DNA of 64,000 nucleotides, taken from Moniliella sp. 'wahieum'. Its lineage: Eukaryota > Basidiomycota > Moniliellomycetes > Moniliellales > Moniliellaceae. The stretch spans positions 496,001 to 560,000 of the forward strand of contig RSEE01000003.1 of assembly GCA_003971905.1 (NCBI GenBank), in the 5' to 3' direction. Position 1 is the first letter of the stretch. Each line of letters begins with the position of its first letter. A model generated the notes under the pieces. That model did not search any database. It was given only the letters and a program-made list of their open reading frames with translations, and had not been told where the DNA came from. The position numbers and the translations under genes are program-made. Shown here piece by piece: positions 12,853-24,782 of this stretch.

Positions 12853-12871
12853 ACCGGGCCTACGGCCCGGT
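12853..12871. repeat. GC-rich hairpin, 8-bp stem with TAC loop
   Basis: ACCGGGCC-TAC-GGCCCGGT is a perfect inverted repeat. A close copy lies at 18955-18973, with the same loop and flanks. Confidence 0.85.
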
Positions 12872-13271
12872 CAGCTATAACATAATCCTGTGGAGAGAGA
12901 GGCGCATAAAATGATGTGGTCTAAGTATTTGACGTTCACGTTCATGCATCATGCATTATCATGTCCATCATGCCTCAATCATGCCATGCATGTCATGGCC
13001 GTCTGTATGCGAGAATGATCGATGATCTGCTCAGCGCTCAGCGAGAGGTCAAGATATTGCTGTAGATATGCGGAAGAATAAGAATGAAGATCACACAAAG
13101 GTGCAGCGATGTCCCGATCCACTCGGATAATGGAGACCACAATGGATGCTGAAACGTATGGACAAGTGGTTTATTGTTAGGCGGCCGATTGGGGTCAGAG
13201 ATGGGGGCTTTTTGGTGGCGAACGGGAGGGAGGACGAGAGTAGGACTCCAGAACAATGCTATATTGATCGC

Positions 13272-13318
13272 TAGCTTACATAGCTAATCGAAATTTCTAG
13301 CCCAGAACCTTGCCGGCC
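13272..13318. repeat. Left terminal inverted repeat of the Plavaka element
   Basis: TAGCTT, then ACATAGCTAATCGAAATTTC, then a GC-rich inner part. It matches the reverse complement of 18609-18655 with a 2-bp indel and a few substitutions. Confidence 0.8.
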
Positions 13319-13527
13319 CACCACAAGCTTGTCTTTAGATTTGAGGGGCACAACCTTGTCACAGCCTCGCCAACACAGCTAGCCCCAACCTCTTGGACCA
13401 CACTGCGGCAAGGCCGCCCAGCGAGGTTGTCCCTAGATTGCTGCCTATAAAGCTCGTCACAACCTTGCCCGCTATTCTAATCACAATATTGTGAACGGCG
13501 GCCAGCCTCGAGACATCTTAAAAAAGA

Positions 13528-13599
13528 TGGCCCACCCACGAATTGAACCTGAGGTATCTCCAGCCAATAGTAGGAATTGGCCGTTGCACCATTGGAGCC
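13528..13599 (-). other. tRNA-like sequence with Pol III boxes and terminator (tRNA relic or SINE head)
   Basis: On the minus strand an A box TGGTGCAACGG (13581-13591) and a B box GGTTCAATTC (13540-13549) are spaced as in a tRNA. A perfect 5-bp anticodon-like stem CCAAT/ATTGG with a 7-nt loop lies between them, and a T6 terminator follows directly (13520-13525). The acceptor stem pairs only partly, the 3' strand of the D arm is missing and loop position 33 is C, so it is not a normal functional tRNA. It lies inside the left end of the transposon, downstream of the transposase gene. A tRNA pseudogene or tRNA-derived SINE fragment is the likeliest reading. Confidence 0.5.
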
Positions 13600-13746
13600 T
13601 AAACTCCCGCAGCAATTTGGCAATCTTTGGGCAGCCACATGTGCTGTGTCCGTTTTCAGCCAAGTCGCTAGCAACTGATAGACTGATGGTGTAGAGTATA
13701 CATCAACAGTGGTGACTACCATCATTAGTAGCCATTCGGGAAGTAT

Positions 13747-16700
13747 CTAAACATTCATTACGGATTGTACTGCCTCCAAAACATCGTCGGCAGAAGGGAC
13801 ATTCTCGCCCTCGACCGCCCAGTCCTGGGCAAAAGCCAAGTCCGCAAGTCGCAGAATATATCGGTGTGGGGAGAGAAAGAGTTGACAAAGTGGTTGAGCA
13901 CGTAGCGCTGTTCCGCCGACATCCCAGACAAGAGTTGTGTGCTGGACCCCATCGAACGTCAAGCCAGTGGTTGTATCCGTAATGCTGTTGGGGACAACCC
14001 GGCACTTGGCCTTCACGCAATTGTGCTGGACGTTAAGCGAACCAAAGATGGTGTGGATCTGCGAAGCCGGCATGTAAGTCATGCGTCGGGCGGACGCGCG
14101 CGGTAGCTCAAGGCCTCGCATGTCATATGCCGAGTCGATAGGCATGATGCGAGCCAAAGCGACATTGACCCAAAGCACAGGGAGCACAAGGTTGGAACCA
14201 GTCCTCGCTGCCCGACCCCCCCTCGCGAGTCGGATTGGCCCCGGTGCACAGCAACCATATTAGGCCGTTGGGCGGCAACGTGTTCTATCCAGCCACAATG
14301 GAGAAGGGCGGCGCATCATGATTCTGGGCATGGCGGGGGGGGGGACGTCACCAATATCCTGTTGGGTAACAAGCACCCATTCCCCCCTGGCACAAAGCTG
14401 GCCATGCTGTACGCGGACCAACGGCATGTCGACAATATCTTCGACCGGCCCAGTGGCAGAACGCCGCTCTGCTGTCATTGGTTCAGGAAGCCCAACCTTG
14501 TCGTGCACCGATATGACTTTGGCCTTAGCCACAGTCTGGATCGAAGCCGGACACGATCCAGCGCTGGAAGGGCTGTTGCGGCCGGTACCGGGTGCGGGAG
14601 GGACTTGCCACACACTGCCGAGCCCTTGGCCCAAGAGCTGAATCGTCGTGCCAGCTTGAGGCGGTGTACCATTCAATTGCAAAGCTGCTCGGCCCCTGCC
14701 GATCCAGACCTCTGCGGACAATTTCTTGGTGTTCCCACCGGGCAGACCCTGTGTCACATCCTCCCCTTCATCGTCAGGGGTTGTATCGCGGGACACGAGT
14801 TTTGCACGCGGCATGTCGATTGCCCGCCCTCCACATAGCAGGTTTTGCAGGTTCTCCTGGGCTGCTACCTTGTAGTTCAAGTCGCAGCATATATCTTTGC
14901 GGTTCGTAAATATTACCGCATTGCGCATGACGCGGACAAACTCCTCCTCACGCTGTGTGTCAGCGTTCTTGAGAGGACCCCACAACAGCGCCGCTGGGAG
15001 AGGTGACTCAGAAGGTGGAACTTGGGGCGACGAACGAGCATGGCCGGGTCGATGGCAGCGATGGCCATGAAAATGTGAATCACCGCCTTGTCAAGCAGTT
15101 CCTGTGGGCACATCTGTACGGGGCAGAATGTAAGCTGTGAACTTGGACTAGCGAAGATGATCACGGGCCTAGGAGAGCTAGCAGTTTCAGACGTACGCCA
15201 TATGTAGCTCGGTCTTGAAATGCGAAGCTATCGATGTAGCAAAGCCACTTAATGCCTGCGGCGGCCACAATGCACTTGCGGACATTCTCCAGCCTCTCAA
15301 TCTTGCTCAGAAGTCTCTGTCTCGCCATTTCCGTGACGCCGGGCTTGGCGGAGTCCAACCGCAGAGTGGCCACCAACTTGGGCAGCACCAGAGGGAGAGT
15401 CTGGCATAATATCTTGCAGTCAACCCCCGTGATGACTGAGCGCATGCTGTGAACCACTTTAGTGCCATTGAGCCGTCGACCCACCGATTCCATGCCCCAC
15501 GAGTTGAACGAATCCAGCCACAGCGCTAGCGAGGGCCCCTTATCGAAGTTCGAGTCCGTCAGCAGCTCGATCGAGGCCTTGACTCGCCCAAGGAGAACTG
15601 TGTGCATGACGTCGATCGCCAGGCTCTTGCCGACCGAGAAACTCGAGCACCCCTGCCATTCGTGGACAGTCAAAAGGGGTTGAACACTTAGCCGTTGTTC
15701 TTGAACTCATCCAGCAGCTCACGAACGCCGGAGTCCAAATTGGAAAGCAGCCTCTTCCGCTTCTTGCCATTCGTCGCCCCGGCTGAGTCCTCCAGAGTCT
15801 TGCGGGACTTGAACAGGATAAAGGATACGTCTTTCATATACTTTTGTCGTTAACCCCGGTCTGGCTCGCCCGGTCGTCGACACGGCCGTCGTTCTTGACG
15901 ACCATGTCGAGTTATTGGTGATCGACTTCGCGCCTAGTTTCGACACTTGAACGTAGATCGCCTTTTCCGTCTTGATGTATCCGCCGGTTATATTCAGTCC
16001 CATTTTGATGCACAGCAGTAACACCAGTGGTGTCGTATACGCACAAGACAGTCAGCCACGTTCTCCGCCAACGTATTCGTTCCCCGTTGCCGTCCGCCAT
16101 CGCAAAAACGGCAGCACACGTGGGCAGTCATGCCCATAATGGAAGCCATCTCGTTCGCGGCCACGTTGTCGCCCTTTATCATCCGCAGCACGGGCTGTAC
16201 AAGGATCCATCCCTCGGTGGTCGAATCCCAGACAGGGATGAGCTCTTCGTGATACTGCCTGCAAGTTCGAAAAAGACGTTAGCATGCTGCTTTTGCCCAG
16301 GAATCACGGCGACTTCAAAGGCAACTTGGCTTAGATTGCGATACTCACTTAGGGTTCTAGCTGTTTTACCAACTGCTCACACAACGGCAGGGAGAGACTT
16401 GGCCGTTTCCGATGCAAAGAGGAAAAGGTTCCTTGCCCATCTAGACTGCGACCGTGAAACGTGCATGTTGCCCAGCAGCATGCTGTTCAGAGAGCTTGGC
16501 CGATTGGACACATTGTCTGCAAAACCATCAGCCCAGCCCACTAGCTGGAGACGGACCAGAGCTCGGCCACAGGCCTTGGCTCGAAGGGGATTGACGCTCT
16601 TCCCAATTTCCTCACCGTCCCTTGTTCCTGTGTCGTACCAGGATGTGGAAGTCATCAGTCAACCCGACAAGAATTGCCGCTGCGTGAAGAGCAAGAAAAC

Positions 16701-17349
16701 TTACTAATGGTATAGTCGTCGTAGAGGCGCAACTTGGTTATGTCCAACTGAGTAAGAATGAAGGCGCGTGTCCTGTTGCCGGTGAACTTCAGCAGGTTGG
16801 ACGTCTCGTCTTGGACCAGGTCGATTCCGATCCCGTGCCACGAGTCGCTATCAGCGTCGTGTTGCCACAAGACGGGAAAGATAGGCGCGAAATGCTGACC
16901 AGGTGAACAGATTCGCCAAGGTACATGTGAATGGCCAGATCGCGTGGATGCTTATTGAGCATGACCATCGGCTGAGTCCTTGTGCCGATCAGATCCCATC
17001 GTCCCTTGTGTGGTTCTTCAATGAACCCGTCCTTGAGGGCCTGGACAATCGCCCTGAGCGACCAGGGATTGGGATACTGTGACATCTTGGAGCGGATGGA
17101 CGAGTTCGAGGACATGTATGAGGTGGAAAATGCGGTCTCGCCCGCGAAGGACCCAATGTATATCGTCTCCTGATACAAACTGCTCGATACACACACGAGG
17201 CTGGCACACCGCCTCGATTGCCTTTTAGTTTTGTTGAGCGAGTAAAGAGAGGCAATTTCCCTTCTCTTGACGCGACTTGTGCGAATGCGGTCTTCTCTCG
17301 CAACGAGACGGTTGGACTGGAGTATCGTGCTGTATATAGCTGCTGTCAC
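13747..17349 (-). CDS. Plavaka/Tnp2-like transposase, frame interrupted
   Basis: A DDE transposase of about 1,100 residues spread over several frames. From the N terminus it shows: a region with LVQDETSN and FADNVSNRPSSLNS (the counterpart of the family's D-D/E-x-S-G-N block, about 16.4-16.9 kb); the block GDNVAANEMASIMG followed by CCRFC (about 16.1-16.2 kb), matching the family's GDNPMxxE...FCRxC; SLAIDVMHTVLLGRVK (about 15.6 kb), matching the D-x-MH-x2-LG-x2-K motif; RRPKFHLLSHL and RFG-like context (about 15.0 kb); and a C-terminal SLNVQHNC (about 14.05 kb). The order is that of Plavaka proteins. At least one short intron (near 16.70 kb) is plausible. Several frame changes separate the blocks. 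Confidence 0.78.
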
Positions 17350-18325
17350 GACTATCTCAAGTGCGTAGCTTAAAAAAATCTATATATATACTAAACGCTC
17401 AGGCTGCAGGTGGGCGCCTTGAGCTGGCGGTGGCGTGGGGGGGCAACACTGGCGCCATGCGGGTGGACCACCGGTGGGCCACCGGTGGTTGCGCCTATAA
17501 CCGCACGCAGCTGCGCCGATGCGCTTGCCTCTCGACTACCACCACCACCGCCACCACCACCGCTCTCTTCTCTCGTTGGCCACACACTACTACCAGAGCT
17601 GTTGCCGTGTGCACGGCTTGTACTAATCACCATGAATACGTGTGCTGCTATCGCCGCCCACTGACGCCCCTGCCGTGCACGCGCCCGACCTCGGTACGTC
17701 CACGCCCCCCATGCTGTGATGCCTGCCGTCCTGACTGGCCTGTGCGCAGCCACCGGAACTGAGTCGGCCACGCCTGGCGGCAGCCTTGCCTGATATCATT
17801 TGCGCCAAGATGCCGGTCATACCTCCCGAAGGCGAGTTGAAGATCAACGACGGGGGCGCTTCCAGCGGACGGTCGACGGCGACGGTTTCCCCGGCCAGGT
17901 CAGTACCTGCGCTTTGTCCTTATCCGCCCATATACTGACAACGCCTTTAAGCAGGATGATCGGAGAAGGCGCTCAAGTGCTGAGGAAACGACCACGGAAC
18001 ATATGCAGGCTTGCACACAGATCATCGTTCGCCGTATGGTTGCGGGACTCATTCTCCCTCTCGAACGCGATGACGCTTCGTCCCCACGCCGCAAGTTGTA
18101 TGGCTCTTGTATCTTTGCCCTTCGATCCCTATCATCTCCGTGTCCCCATGATGTTTTTGGTCTGCGATTAAACGACGAAGGCAAAGCTTCTGTGGTTGCC
18201 GCCGTCCTGAGGCTCCTCGAACAACCTGCCGTTGCCTTGGCGCTCCTCTACGTCTCTGTGTCTAAACAACCATGGCAATGCATGCTTTAAAGATAATCCA
18301 CTGCCTGATCTGATAGCATCGTGGC

Positions 18326-18392
18326 ACCCTAGCCACCGCCCTAGCCACCACCCTAGCCACCACCCTAGCCACCGCCCTAGCCGCCAGCCTAG
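18326..18392. repeat. ACCCTAGCCACC tandem repeat (12-bp unit)
   Basis: About five and a half copies with G/A variation at one position. It lies in the right subterminal region of the Plavaka element, where transposase-binding repeats are usual in CACTA-type elements. Confidence 0.85.
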
Positions 18393-18608
18393 TGAAAATA
18401 TCTGTGGCTAGCCTTGCCACCAGCCTGCCAGCAAGGCTGCGGACTGTCTGGGGATAGGGGGGGTAGCTGGGGGTAACCTGGGGCCAAGCTGTCGGGTATA
18501 GATTGTCTCGACCTTGGCGACCATCTTGCGCAAGCTTTTCTTGTACAGGGTTGTGGCACTTCTAATCATAGACTCACGGTATCAATTTCTCACCTTGAGG
18601 CGAGATCG

Positions 18609-18655
18609 GCGGCAACGTTGTGACTAGAAATTTCGATTAACTATGTACGAAGCTA
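18609..18655. repeat. Right terminal inverted repeat of the Plavaka element
   Basis: The reverse complement reads ATAGCTTCG, then TACATAGTTAATCGAAATTTC, and matches 13272-13318 with small differences. Confidence 0.8.
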
Positions 18656-18954
18656 TACACACGGGCTACCAAACTTCGGAGCCCGCGGAGCCTCGGAGAC
18701 TGTGAGGCCGAAAGAGCTTAACGGGACCGTTGAATCTAGTCACTAATATTGCAACAGTGGGTCGGGTGGTAGCAGCAAAAGGAGACACCAAAGAGGAATA
18801 ATGACCGTCAAAAAGAGACGTGCTGCAGTGGAAGAATGGCAATCGGCAATTCTCCATGAAGTTTTTTTAAGGCAGAGGGTGTGGAGGAGAATCCTTCGTC
18901 AGTTTAGGATGAGTGAGGCCTTAGAGGCCTGAAAAATAGATATACTAGGAGGCC

Positions 18955-18993
18955 ACGGGCCTACGGCCCGGTCTGCTGGGGCTTCGTCCCAGC
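18955..18993. repeat. Double GC hairpin
   Basis: CGGGCC-TAC-GGCCCG (18956-18970) is followed within 4 bp by GCTGGG-N7-CCCAGC (18975-18993). The first hairpin is a near copy of that at 12853-12871. Confidence 0.8.
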
Positions 18994-21900
18994 TTGTTGT
19001 GCTGGGCGGGCCACGGTTGCCACCGTAGCCACCACTGCTCCACGGTTCCGTCGTCGCTACCGTCGCCACCGCGGTCTATTAGGGGAAGTGCTAGGTGCCG
19101 TTCATTCAGCGGAGTCCTCAACGGACTGGTAGATAGAGGGTGGGGGAGACGGAGAGAAGAACAGAGTGGGTACGTGAGCGACCGTTCCATCATCGTCACT
19201 GTAGCGACCGTTCACCGGTCCACCGTTCCACGCTGGAGGAATTTTCTCACCCATACGCTGCATGCGGGTGCACTAAACGTGCCAGGTGGCATGCTGCCGT
19301 CAGAATTTACGTCAAGTAAAAAGGTGGTCTCTTTGAGCACCTGAGGCTCAGGCCTGAGGGTCTTCCCTTGGTTCTCTAAATGGGGTTGGCGCTATTAAGA
19401 AGCAACACCCGCCGGTTCGATGAACGGATCGGTTTAGTCTCAACGTCTCTTTGTCCCAGCCTTATGCTCTGTCAATGATATAGTTACAGAATAGAGATTT
19501 GGCCGTCCATGAGAGGCCGGACTCTGATGAGTCTTGGAGAGAAAAAATAATGCCCTGCATAGTGTATGGAGGGGGCGGACACACACTATGTCCGGAACAC
19601 AGTTATTGGGTAAATGTAGTGCTGATGAGAGGAGACAATTATTGGTACAACAGCACAATGAGAAAGCCGTGTGGTCAGGCACAATGGGAATCAGGAGTTT
19701 CTCTAGGCATGAATCCCAGACAAGAAAGAGGACCGATGTCAAGGGGAGGCGCCCGGGGGGGTTAGGGATACAATGCCTTGGAGATCCTAAAGTCGACTCA
19801 CGACAGACCAGACTTGGAACAGGGACTGGGTACTTGGATGCTCGGCACCCCCCTTCTTCCTCCGAACGTCGGGGGTGCGAGCCAAGGCCCTCTTGGGAGC
19901 AGGGAAACGGAGGAGGTAGAGGCGCTGTTGGCCTGCCAGCCAATGTTCGCTTCTCCTGGGACTTGGGCGAGGGTAAGAGCTCCGTTGGCCCGTCTCCCAA
20001 CGTTCGCTCGCACGAATACCAGAGCCTGAGGACTGGAAAGGGGATCGGCGCGCTCCGCCGGCTCGCCAACCAGCGTCCGCCCGTCGCAACCGATACATAG
20101 TTGGAGGGGTTGCTCTCCCTTAGGGAAAATCCGGGGAAATTCACAGTATTAACTATAGTGCGCTCGAGCACTGAGGACGTACTGAGGGGGAAGGAGCCCA
20201 CATAGGACGGATATGATAAAGGGAAGAACTAGAATATGTTGCCACATGTCAGCTCAACGCTTCCTGGCAGTTGCCTATGGTGTCGTCGAGGTTCCATGAC
20301 TACGACTCGTGAAGCTTGAAGTTTATCGACCGGATAGAGGTTGGGAACAAAACCGAGAGGGTGGCTCGGCGTTCTTGGCTCTTTCCCACTCGCTTTTTGT
20401 CACGGTGGGCCGTCGACAGGGAGCAAGCCCGGGGGGGGCGGTTAAGGGGTACAGAAGGCCCTAAGGTCGACTCAACTCACCTTAATTAACAATTGGGCTG
20501 ATTGATTGGTGGATCCGAGTGGGGCTACTAGGAGACGCCTCTCAGGGTATGTCAGAGGCAGCGGAAAGAACAGAACGACTGGGTAGCACCGGTTTGGGCA
20601 GCAGTAGCGCATCTGAAGCCTTCGGGCTATAAGGGAGGGGAGTGGCAGCGGAGGACAAACACTGCCAGGCTGAAGCTAGATGGGGACTGGGGGCGGCGTG
20701 ACTGACGGATGGAAGCAGGTTCACACGCGGCTGTGGCCTGTGAGCTGGGCTTCGATGTGGCACCTGTGAGGCACGCGCGAACTGGGTTGACTGAGGGACG
20801 AAGAGCTGAAGAGGGAGCTGGAGGACCAGGTCGAGAGGCGGGGGAGCAAGAGAGGTGGAGTTGCCTGTACTGTATTGATCAGATTGGCGAGGACAGTAGA
20901 GGAAGACGCCAACGGACCGTGAGGGAAAACCCCAATCCATTGCTAACATATAGGGGACTAGGAGGGAAACAATGCAATAGAGGAAGAGCGGGGGACTGGG
21001 GAAAATAAGGAAAAGGGTTGCCACACGGGCAACCTAAAGGTATGGTAAACAGGCTCGGGGCGACTATCGTCGCAAGGAATACTGACAATTGGGTGGCCAG
21101 TAGCTACCAATTTACTTGGGCCAAAAGCGATCGCGCGGATACGTGAAACTGGTGCTTGCACTGGCGAACTGCTAGCCGCGATCGGACTGAGTTGAACCCG
21201 GGAGCATGCTCTATTGTTGGGTATAGCAGCCGGGCTTCAGCAGAGATGGGAACAGATCGAATCTGGCTCGATGACCAGGATTATCAATTTGGAGACGGGG
21301 CTATGATGAGAAGGCGAAGGGAGCGCTTCTACTCCGCTGGGGCTTGGCCGCTCGTCTTCGCCCGCGACACTTTTCCTCTTGCCCTTGACTTCTCTTTCTG
21401 GCCTTCGATGATATTGCTCGTGGATTCACTCCTCAAAGTATTGTCGGCTTCCTTCATCATATCTCCGTCGTAGTATCATTTCTTTTCCTCCTTCCTTACT
21501 ATAGGCCCTATAGTATATACGTTCTACAAAAATGGGAAAAGGTGCCAACACGGCTGTGAAAGGCAAAAATGTTGCATGCGACTCTCTCTCAAAAGCACAG
21601 CTGTGCTTAATAGGCGCTTCAATGGCGAATACTGTGCAGCCCTCCGTGCTCCTCTGGTGTTTTACGTCGATTAAGACAGGGGAGAGGATAGACTCCATGG
21701 TACAAAAAACTTCTTGCGACCAAACACGAACGAATAATATAGGGCCTACTAATGTAACAGGATGGACCAGGGGGAAAAATATTATTAGTAGCGGAGTATA
21801 GCCGAAGGATAATAGAGCTAAAAGACATGGTATCTGACCCTTGCGTGGACTGCAAAGTTATGGAATTTGGTGGCGCGGAAAGCAAAAGATGTAGTGGAGA

Positions 21901-22130
21901 CATCTCTACTCTTCAAGTCGGTGCATTTAAAATATGTTTTGCCGACACTAGGAGGTTGCGCGTGAGCCGTCCCGACGGACACACACCCATCGTGTGATAA
22001 TGTCTCGAGATTGCCCTTTTCCTCCCTCCTTCACTCATAGGAGGCGCTTCCTTGGGCCCTGGTATGTGCACCTCTCCGACAAAGCACTATCAACAATTTG
22101 GGCCGAAAGGGGAGATCATGCATCATGAAT

Positions 22131-22153
22131 CGTTAAACGTTAAACGTTAAATC
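22131..22153. repeat. CGTTAAA heptad array
   Basis: CGTTAAACGTTAAACGTTAA: a 7-bp period in which AACGTT palindromes are spaced by A instead of G. It is too short and too internal to be a telomere. Confidence 0.8.
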
Positions 22154-22225
22154 ACCTGTAGAGTCCCTCCCTCTACCGAGACATGTTAGCTGTGACATGT
22201 GAGCGCTAACCCTAAGGCTGAGGTG

Positions 22226-22252
22226 TGACATGTGACATGTGATACATGTGAG
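22226..22252. repeat. TGACATG heptad array
   Basis: TGACATG, TGACATG, TGATACATG, TGA. The tetramer CATG is self-complementary. Confidence 0.85.
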
Positions 22253-23818
22253 TCCCCCACTCTTTTCGTGATGTGTGTGATGTGGGATGCCATTAATGCA
22301 AATGTGACGGCAATAACGTTGGTGCGGCTTTTTCGAAGCACATTCGCACGGGCGCACAGTGCTTGGCGCGAGGGATCAGCGTGCTAATCAATGAGACTGG
22401 GTTAGCGCTCAGCCTACTATGCAGTGTATGGGCGACGTGCGCCTATATATATAGCGCTTACTTGTCGTGTCGGCAGTTGGTTGTACCCATACTGTATGCA
22501 CGGGTTTGTGATGAAATCGATGAGAGTCTATTACTATGCCAGAGAGTCCCGTGATGGTCCTTTACTTGGAGAGGGTGATGCAGTTGCCCAGTTGCAGTGG
22601 TTGTTGTTTATAAAAGGCCACAAAACGAGAAGCCGCGCGGCTATGGAATACAAGGAGAACTGTGCAACATAATGCCACAGCATAGTATCTTAAACAGCAG
22701 GTCCGAGCGTACTCAATGTTAGGTAGGATTAGAAGCAGAACATGATCTGACGGATGTAAGGACTGTTATGCATTAATCGTTTCATGGTTCGCCCCAACAT
22801 GTGTAGACACAGAGACCAGGATGATTTTTTCAACTGTCCTTAGTAATTATTGGGACCATCAGTGCATCAGCAAAGGAAACCCGTCCTAACAAATCACCTG
22901 TGGCGGCGGATTAGGCCGGCCTTAGGTGTCACAATGTCACACAGTCCACACAACAGATTTTAAGGCGGCGTGAAAATACTACTAGCACATTCTTCCAGTA
23001 CTTCCGTATATATATAACTAGGTAGATGCGGCCGTCCGTGCATAGTACTTGTATACGCTCTGCCTCACGCACGTGACGCGTGAGGCGGCTATCCTTTCAG
23101 TTATCACCACACTTTCGTTGATATAACAGACTCTCATCCGCACGGTGTGGGAAAAGAGTTTACACGTTTTTACCACGGTTCAGCTGTTGGTCGGAAGACT
23201 GAGGGCGAGGATCATCGACATTGTGATTTGAATATGAGTGTTGGCAAGATCTATTCAAGAACCTCCACCATGAGGCGGATGGTCGCAATGTGTTGGTTGA
23301 ACACTGCAATGCGTTCAACTACACTTCGTTTTTTCTCAATGCCAACCTTCATAAGTGCCTCGAGCTCATATGGACAAACAGAGGACCAGATAGTTCTCCA
23401 ATGACACATGGTTCTGTGCGTGCCCCCCCGTTTCTCGCGTAACAAACAAAAAAAAGTGCGGCAAAATATTGTGCGCGCACTGGCCGTTTTGGAGCAAACG
23501 TTTTGGCCTACAACTTCGGAAAAGTGAAGCGGGCTAACGGGGGCGCACAGTTCAAAAGAACGAGGAGAACAGCCAGAAACAATTCATATCATGGACCGGA
23601 CTGTATATCCTAATAGGGACAAACAACGTAGAGCAGGATCATTGTCGACGCCAATTATAAAAGGTGTTGAAAAAAACTGTCTCCCACAGACGCGGAAGTG
23701 TCATCGACCGGCCTCTCGATCTTGTAACGAAGCACAAAAGCGACCCCCTAAGTAAGGTGTATAGCCTAATAAATGTGTGTTAACACATTTTAGTACCTCT
23801 TCCCTTTGCCGTCTCCGT

Positions 23819-23837
23819 CACACACACACACACACAC
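23819..23837. repeat. (CA)n dinucleotide microsatellite
   Basis: About nine perfect CA units. Confidence 0.95.
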
Positions 23838-24782
23838 TGCACTCAGGTGTTCCAGGCTAGTTTATGTAGTCTCTTGGCTCGCTTGCTCCCACTTACCCTC
23901 GTATTTGTAACGCATATACAGCCTTGTAGTCTAGTTACGGGGATCCGCCCACACATTGGCAGCCCCCTTCGATACTCTCATCCTTTCCCACTGGCGCGGT
24001 AGTACTGTTAGAGACTCATCAGCGGGCCATGCTAGGGGGACCTTGGCCCACTACTAGGTCCGTATGGGCACTATGTCTTCGTGATTCGTATCCGTTGGGA
24101 GATCCTGGGCGTATCTCTCGGCTGTGCCCCCTTTTCCCCTTCTGAGGTTTATAGTATATCCCTCCAGTCCGTCTCCATCGATGCACCAAATCCATATGCT
24201 TCCCTTTCCTCTCCATCTCACGACTCCAGACAGGTTGTTCCGCCCTCAACATCAGACCCCCATATAGGTTTGCACTAAAATGAGACTGATGGTTGCGCAA
24301 GTTGCTCGTTTTGAACGTACGTTTGAGTTTGTGGTGCCACACTGGGGGTATTATAGTAGTAGTATAGTGGCACCGGTGTAGCCCAAGCCCGGTTCCCTTC
24401 GGTGCATTACTTGCGATACTCTCCTTCCTGGATTCAACCGTTCAAGCCTCAAACTTCGGGGGTTGATCAACGCTGATGAGCCCTGGAGTCCGGATGGTCC
24501 TCGAGGGGGATGCAATCGTACTGGTGGTGGTGGTGAACTAAGCCAGCCAGCAACGCCATAGTAAAGAGGAACATCAAACAGCGAGTCTCCGCCAGGGGCT
24601 AAGCTGCCCAACTACAAAAGGAATAACAGGAGAAAGAAGACAACGGAAGTCCTAGGCCTGAGGAGGAAATGTGTTACGGGCTGCTGCGGTGGACCCGAGA
24701 CGGTCTGACCCAAGCTAAGGCCCGCCTGCTCTGCACATGCCCAGTAGAGCGCGCTCTGCAGGCCAACCAAGTGTGATGATGG

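Larger units (their letters stand above)
10505..13271. other. Intergenic DNA with AAGCTT-type repeats
   Basis: No gene is recognised. TCAGATC is tandem at 10531-10544. TCAACGT, TGAAGCT and related units crowd about 10995-11200. ACTAGT and TCAAGCT arrays lie at 11394-11462. There is a G13 run at 12370-12382, TCAGCGC at 13031-13044, and a GC-rich hairpin at 12853-12871. The longest open frame (12197-12628) resembles nothing I know. Confidence 0.55.
13272..18655 (-). mobile_element. Plavaka-type (CACTA-superfamily) DNA transposon
   Basis: A 5.4-kb element bounded by imperfect inverted repeats of about 47 bp (13272-13318 and 18609-18655, sharing the core AATCGAAATTTCTAG). Both ends have GC-rich subterminal repeats: CAACCTTG-like motifs on the left and an ACCCTAGCCACC tandem on the right. 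One transposase gene on the minus strand fills the middle (13747-17349). Its motifs match the Plavaka/Tnp2-like transposases common in Agaricomycetes. The flanking target duplication could not be settled by eye, so the outer limits may be off by a few bases. The frame is broken in several places, so the copy is probably non-autonomous now, unless the breaks are consensus errors. Confidence 0.82.
18656..24782. other. Long region without a recognised gene
   Basis: Open frames up to 253 residues occur (for example minus 19440-20201 and minus 20542-21024), but they lack any family motif, overlap equally long frames on the other strand and are rich in Pro/Ser/Arg. A degenerate ~47-bp direct repeat (19753-19800 and 20428-20474, core CTAARGTCGACTCA) hints at an old element. 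23.4-23.96 kb has a TATAAAA box and a CA tract and looks a little like an LTR end, but no partner copy was found. Heptad patches lie at 22131-22153 and 22226-22252. Confidence 0.5.

Noticed and set aside
19440-20201. 253-residue minus-strand open frame
   Set aside because: It has no motif, is matched by a 188-residue frame on the other strand, and has composition typical of chance frames in GC-rich DNA.
22131-22153. Telomere-like repeat CGTTAAA
   Set aside because: Only three units, internal to the window; better explained as a palindrome-spaced heptad.
23400-23960. LTR-like stretch with TATAAAA, AATAAA-like signals and a possible primer-binding site
   Set aside because: No second copy, no target duplication and no recognisable coding parts next to it.
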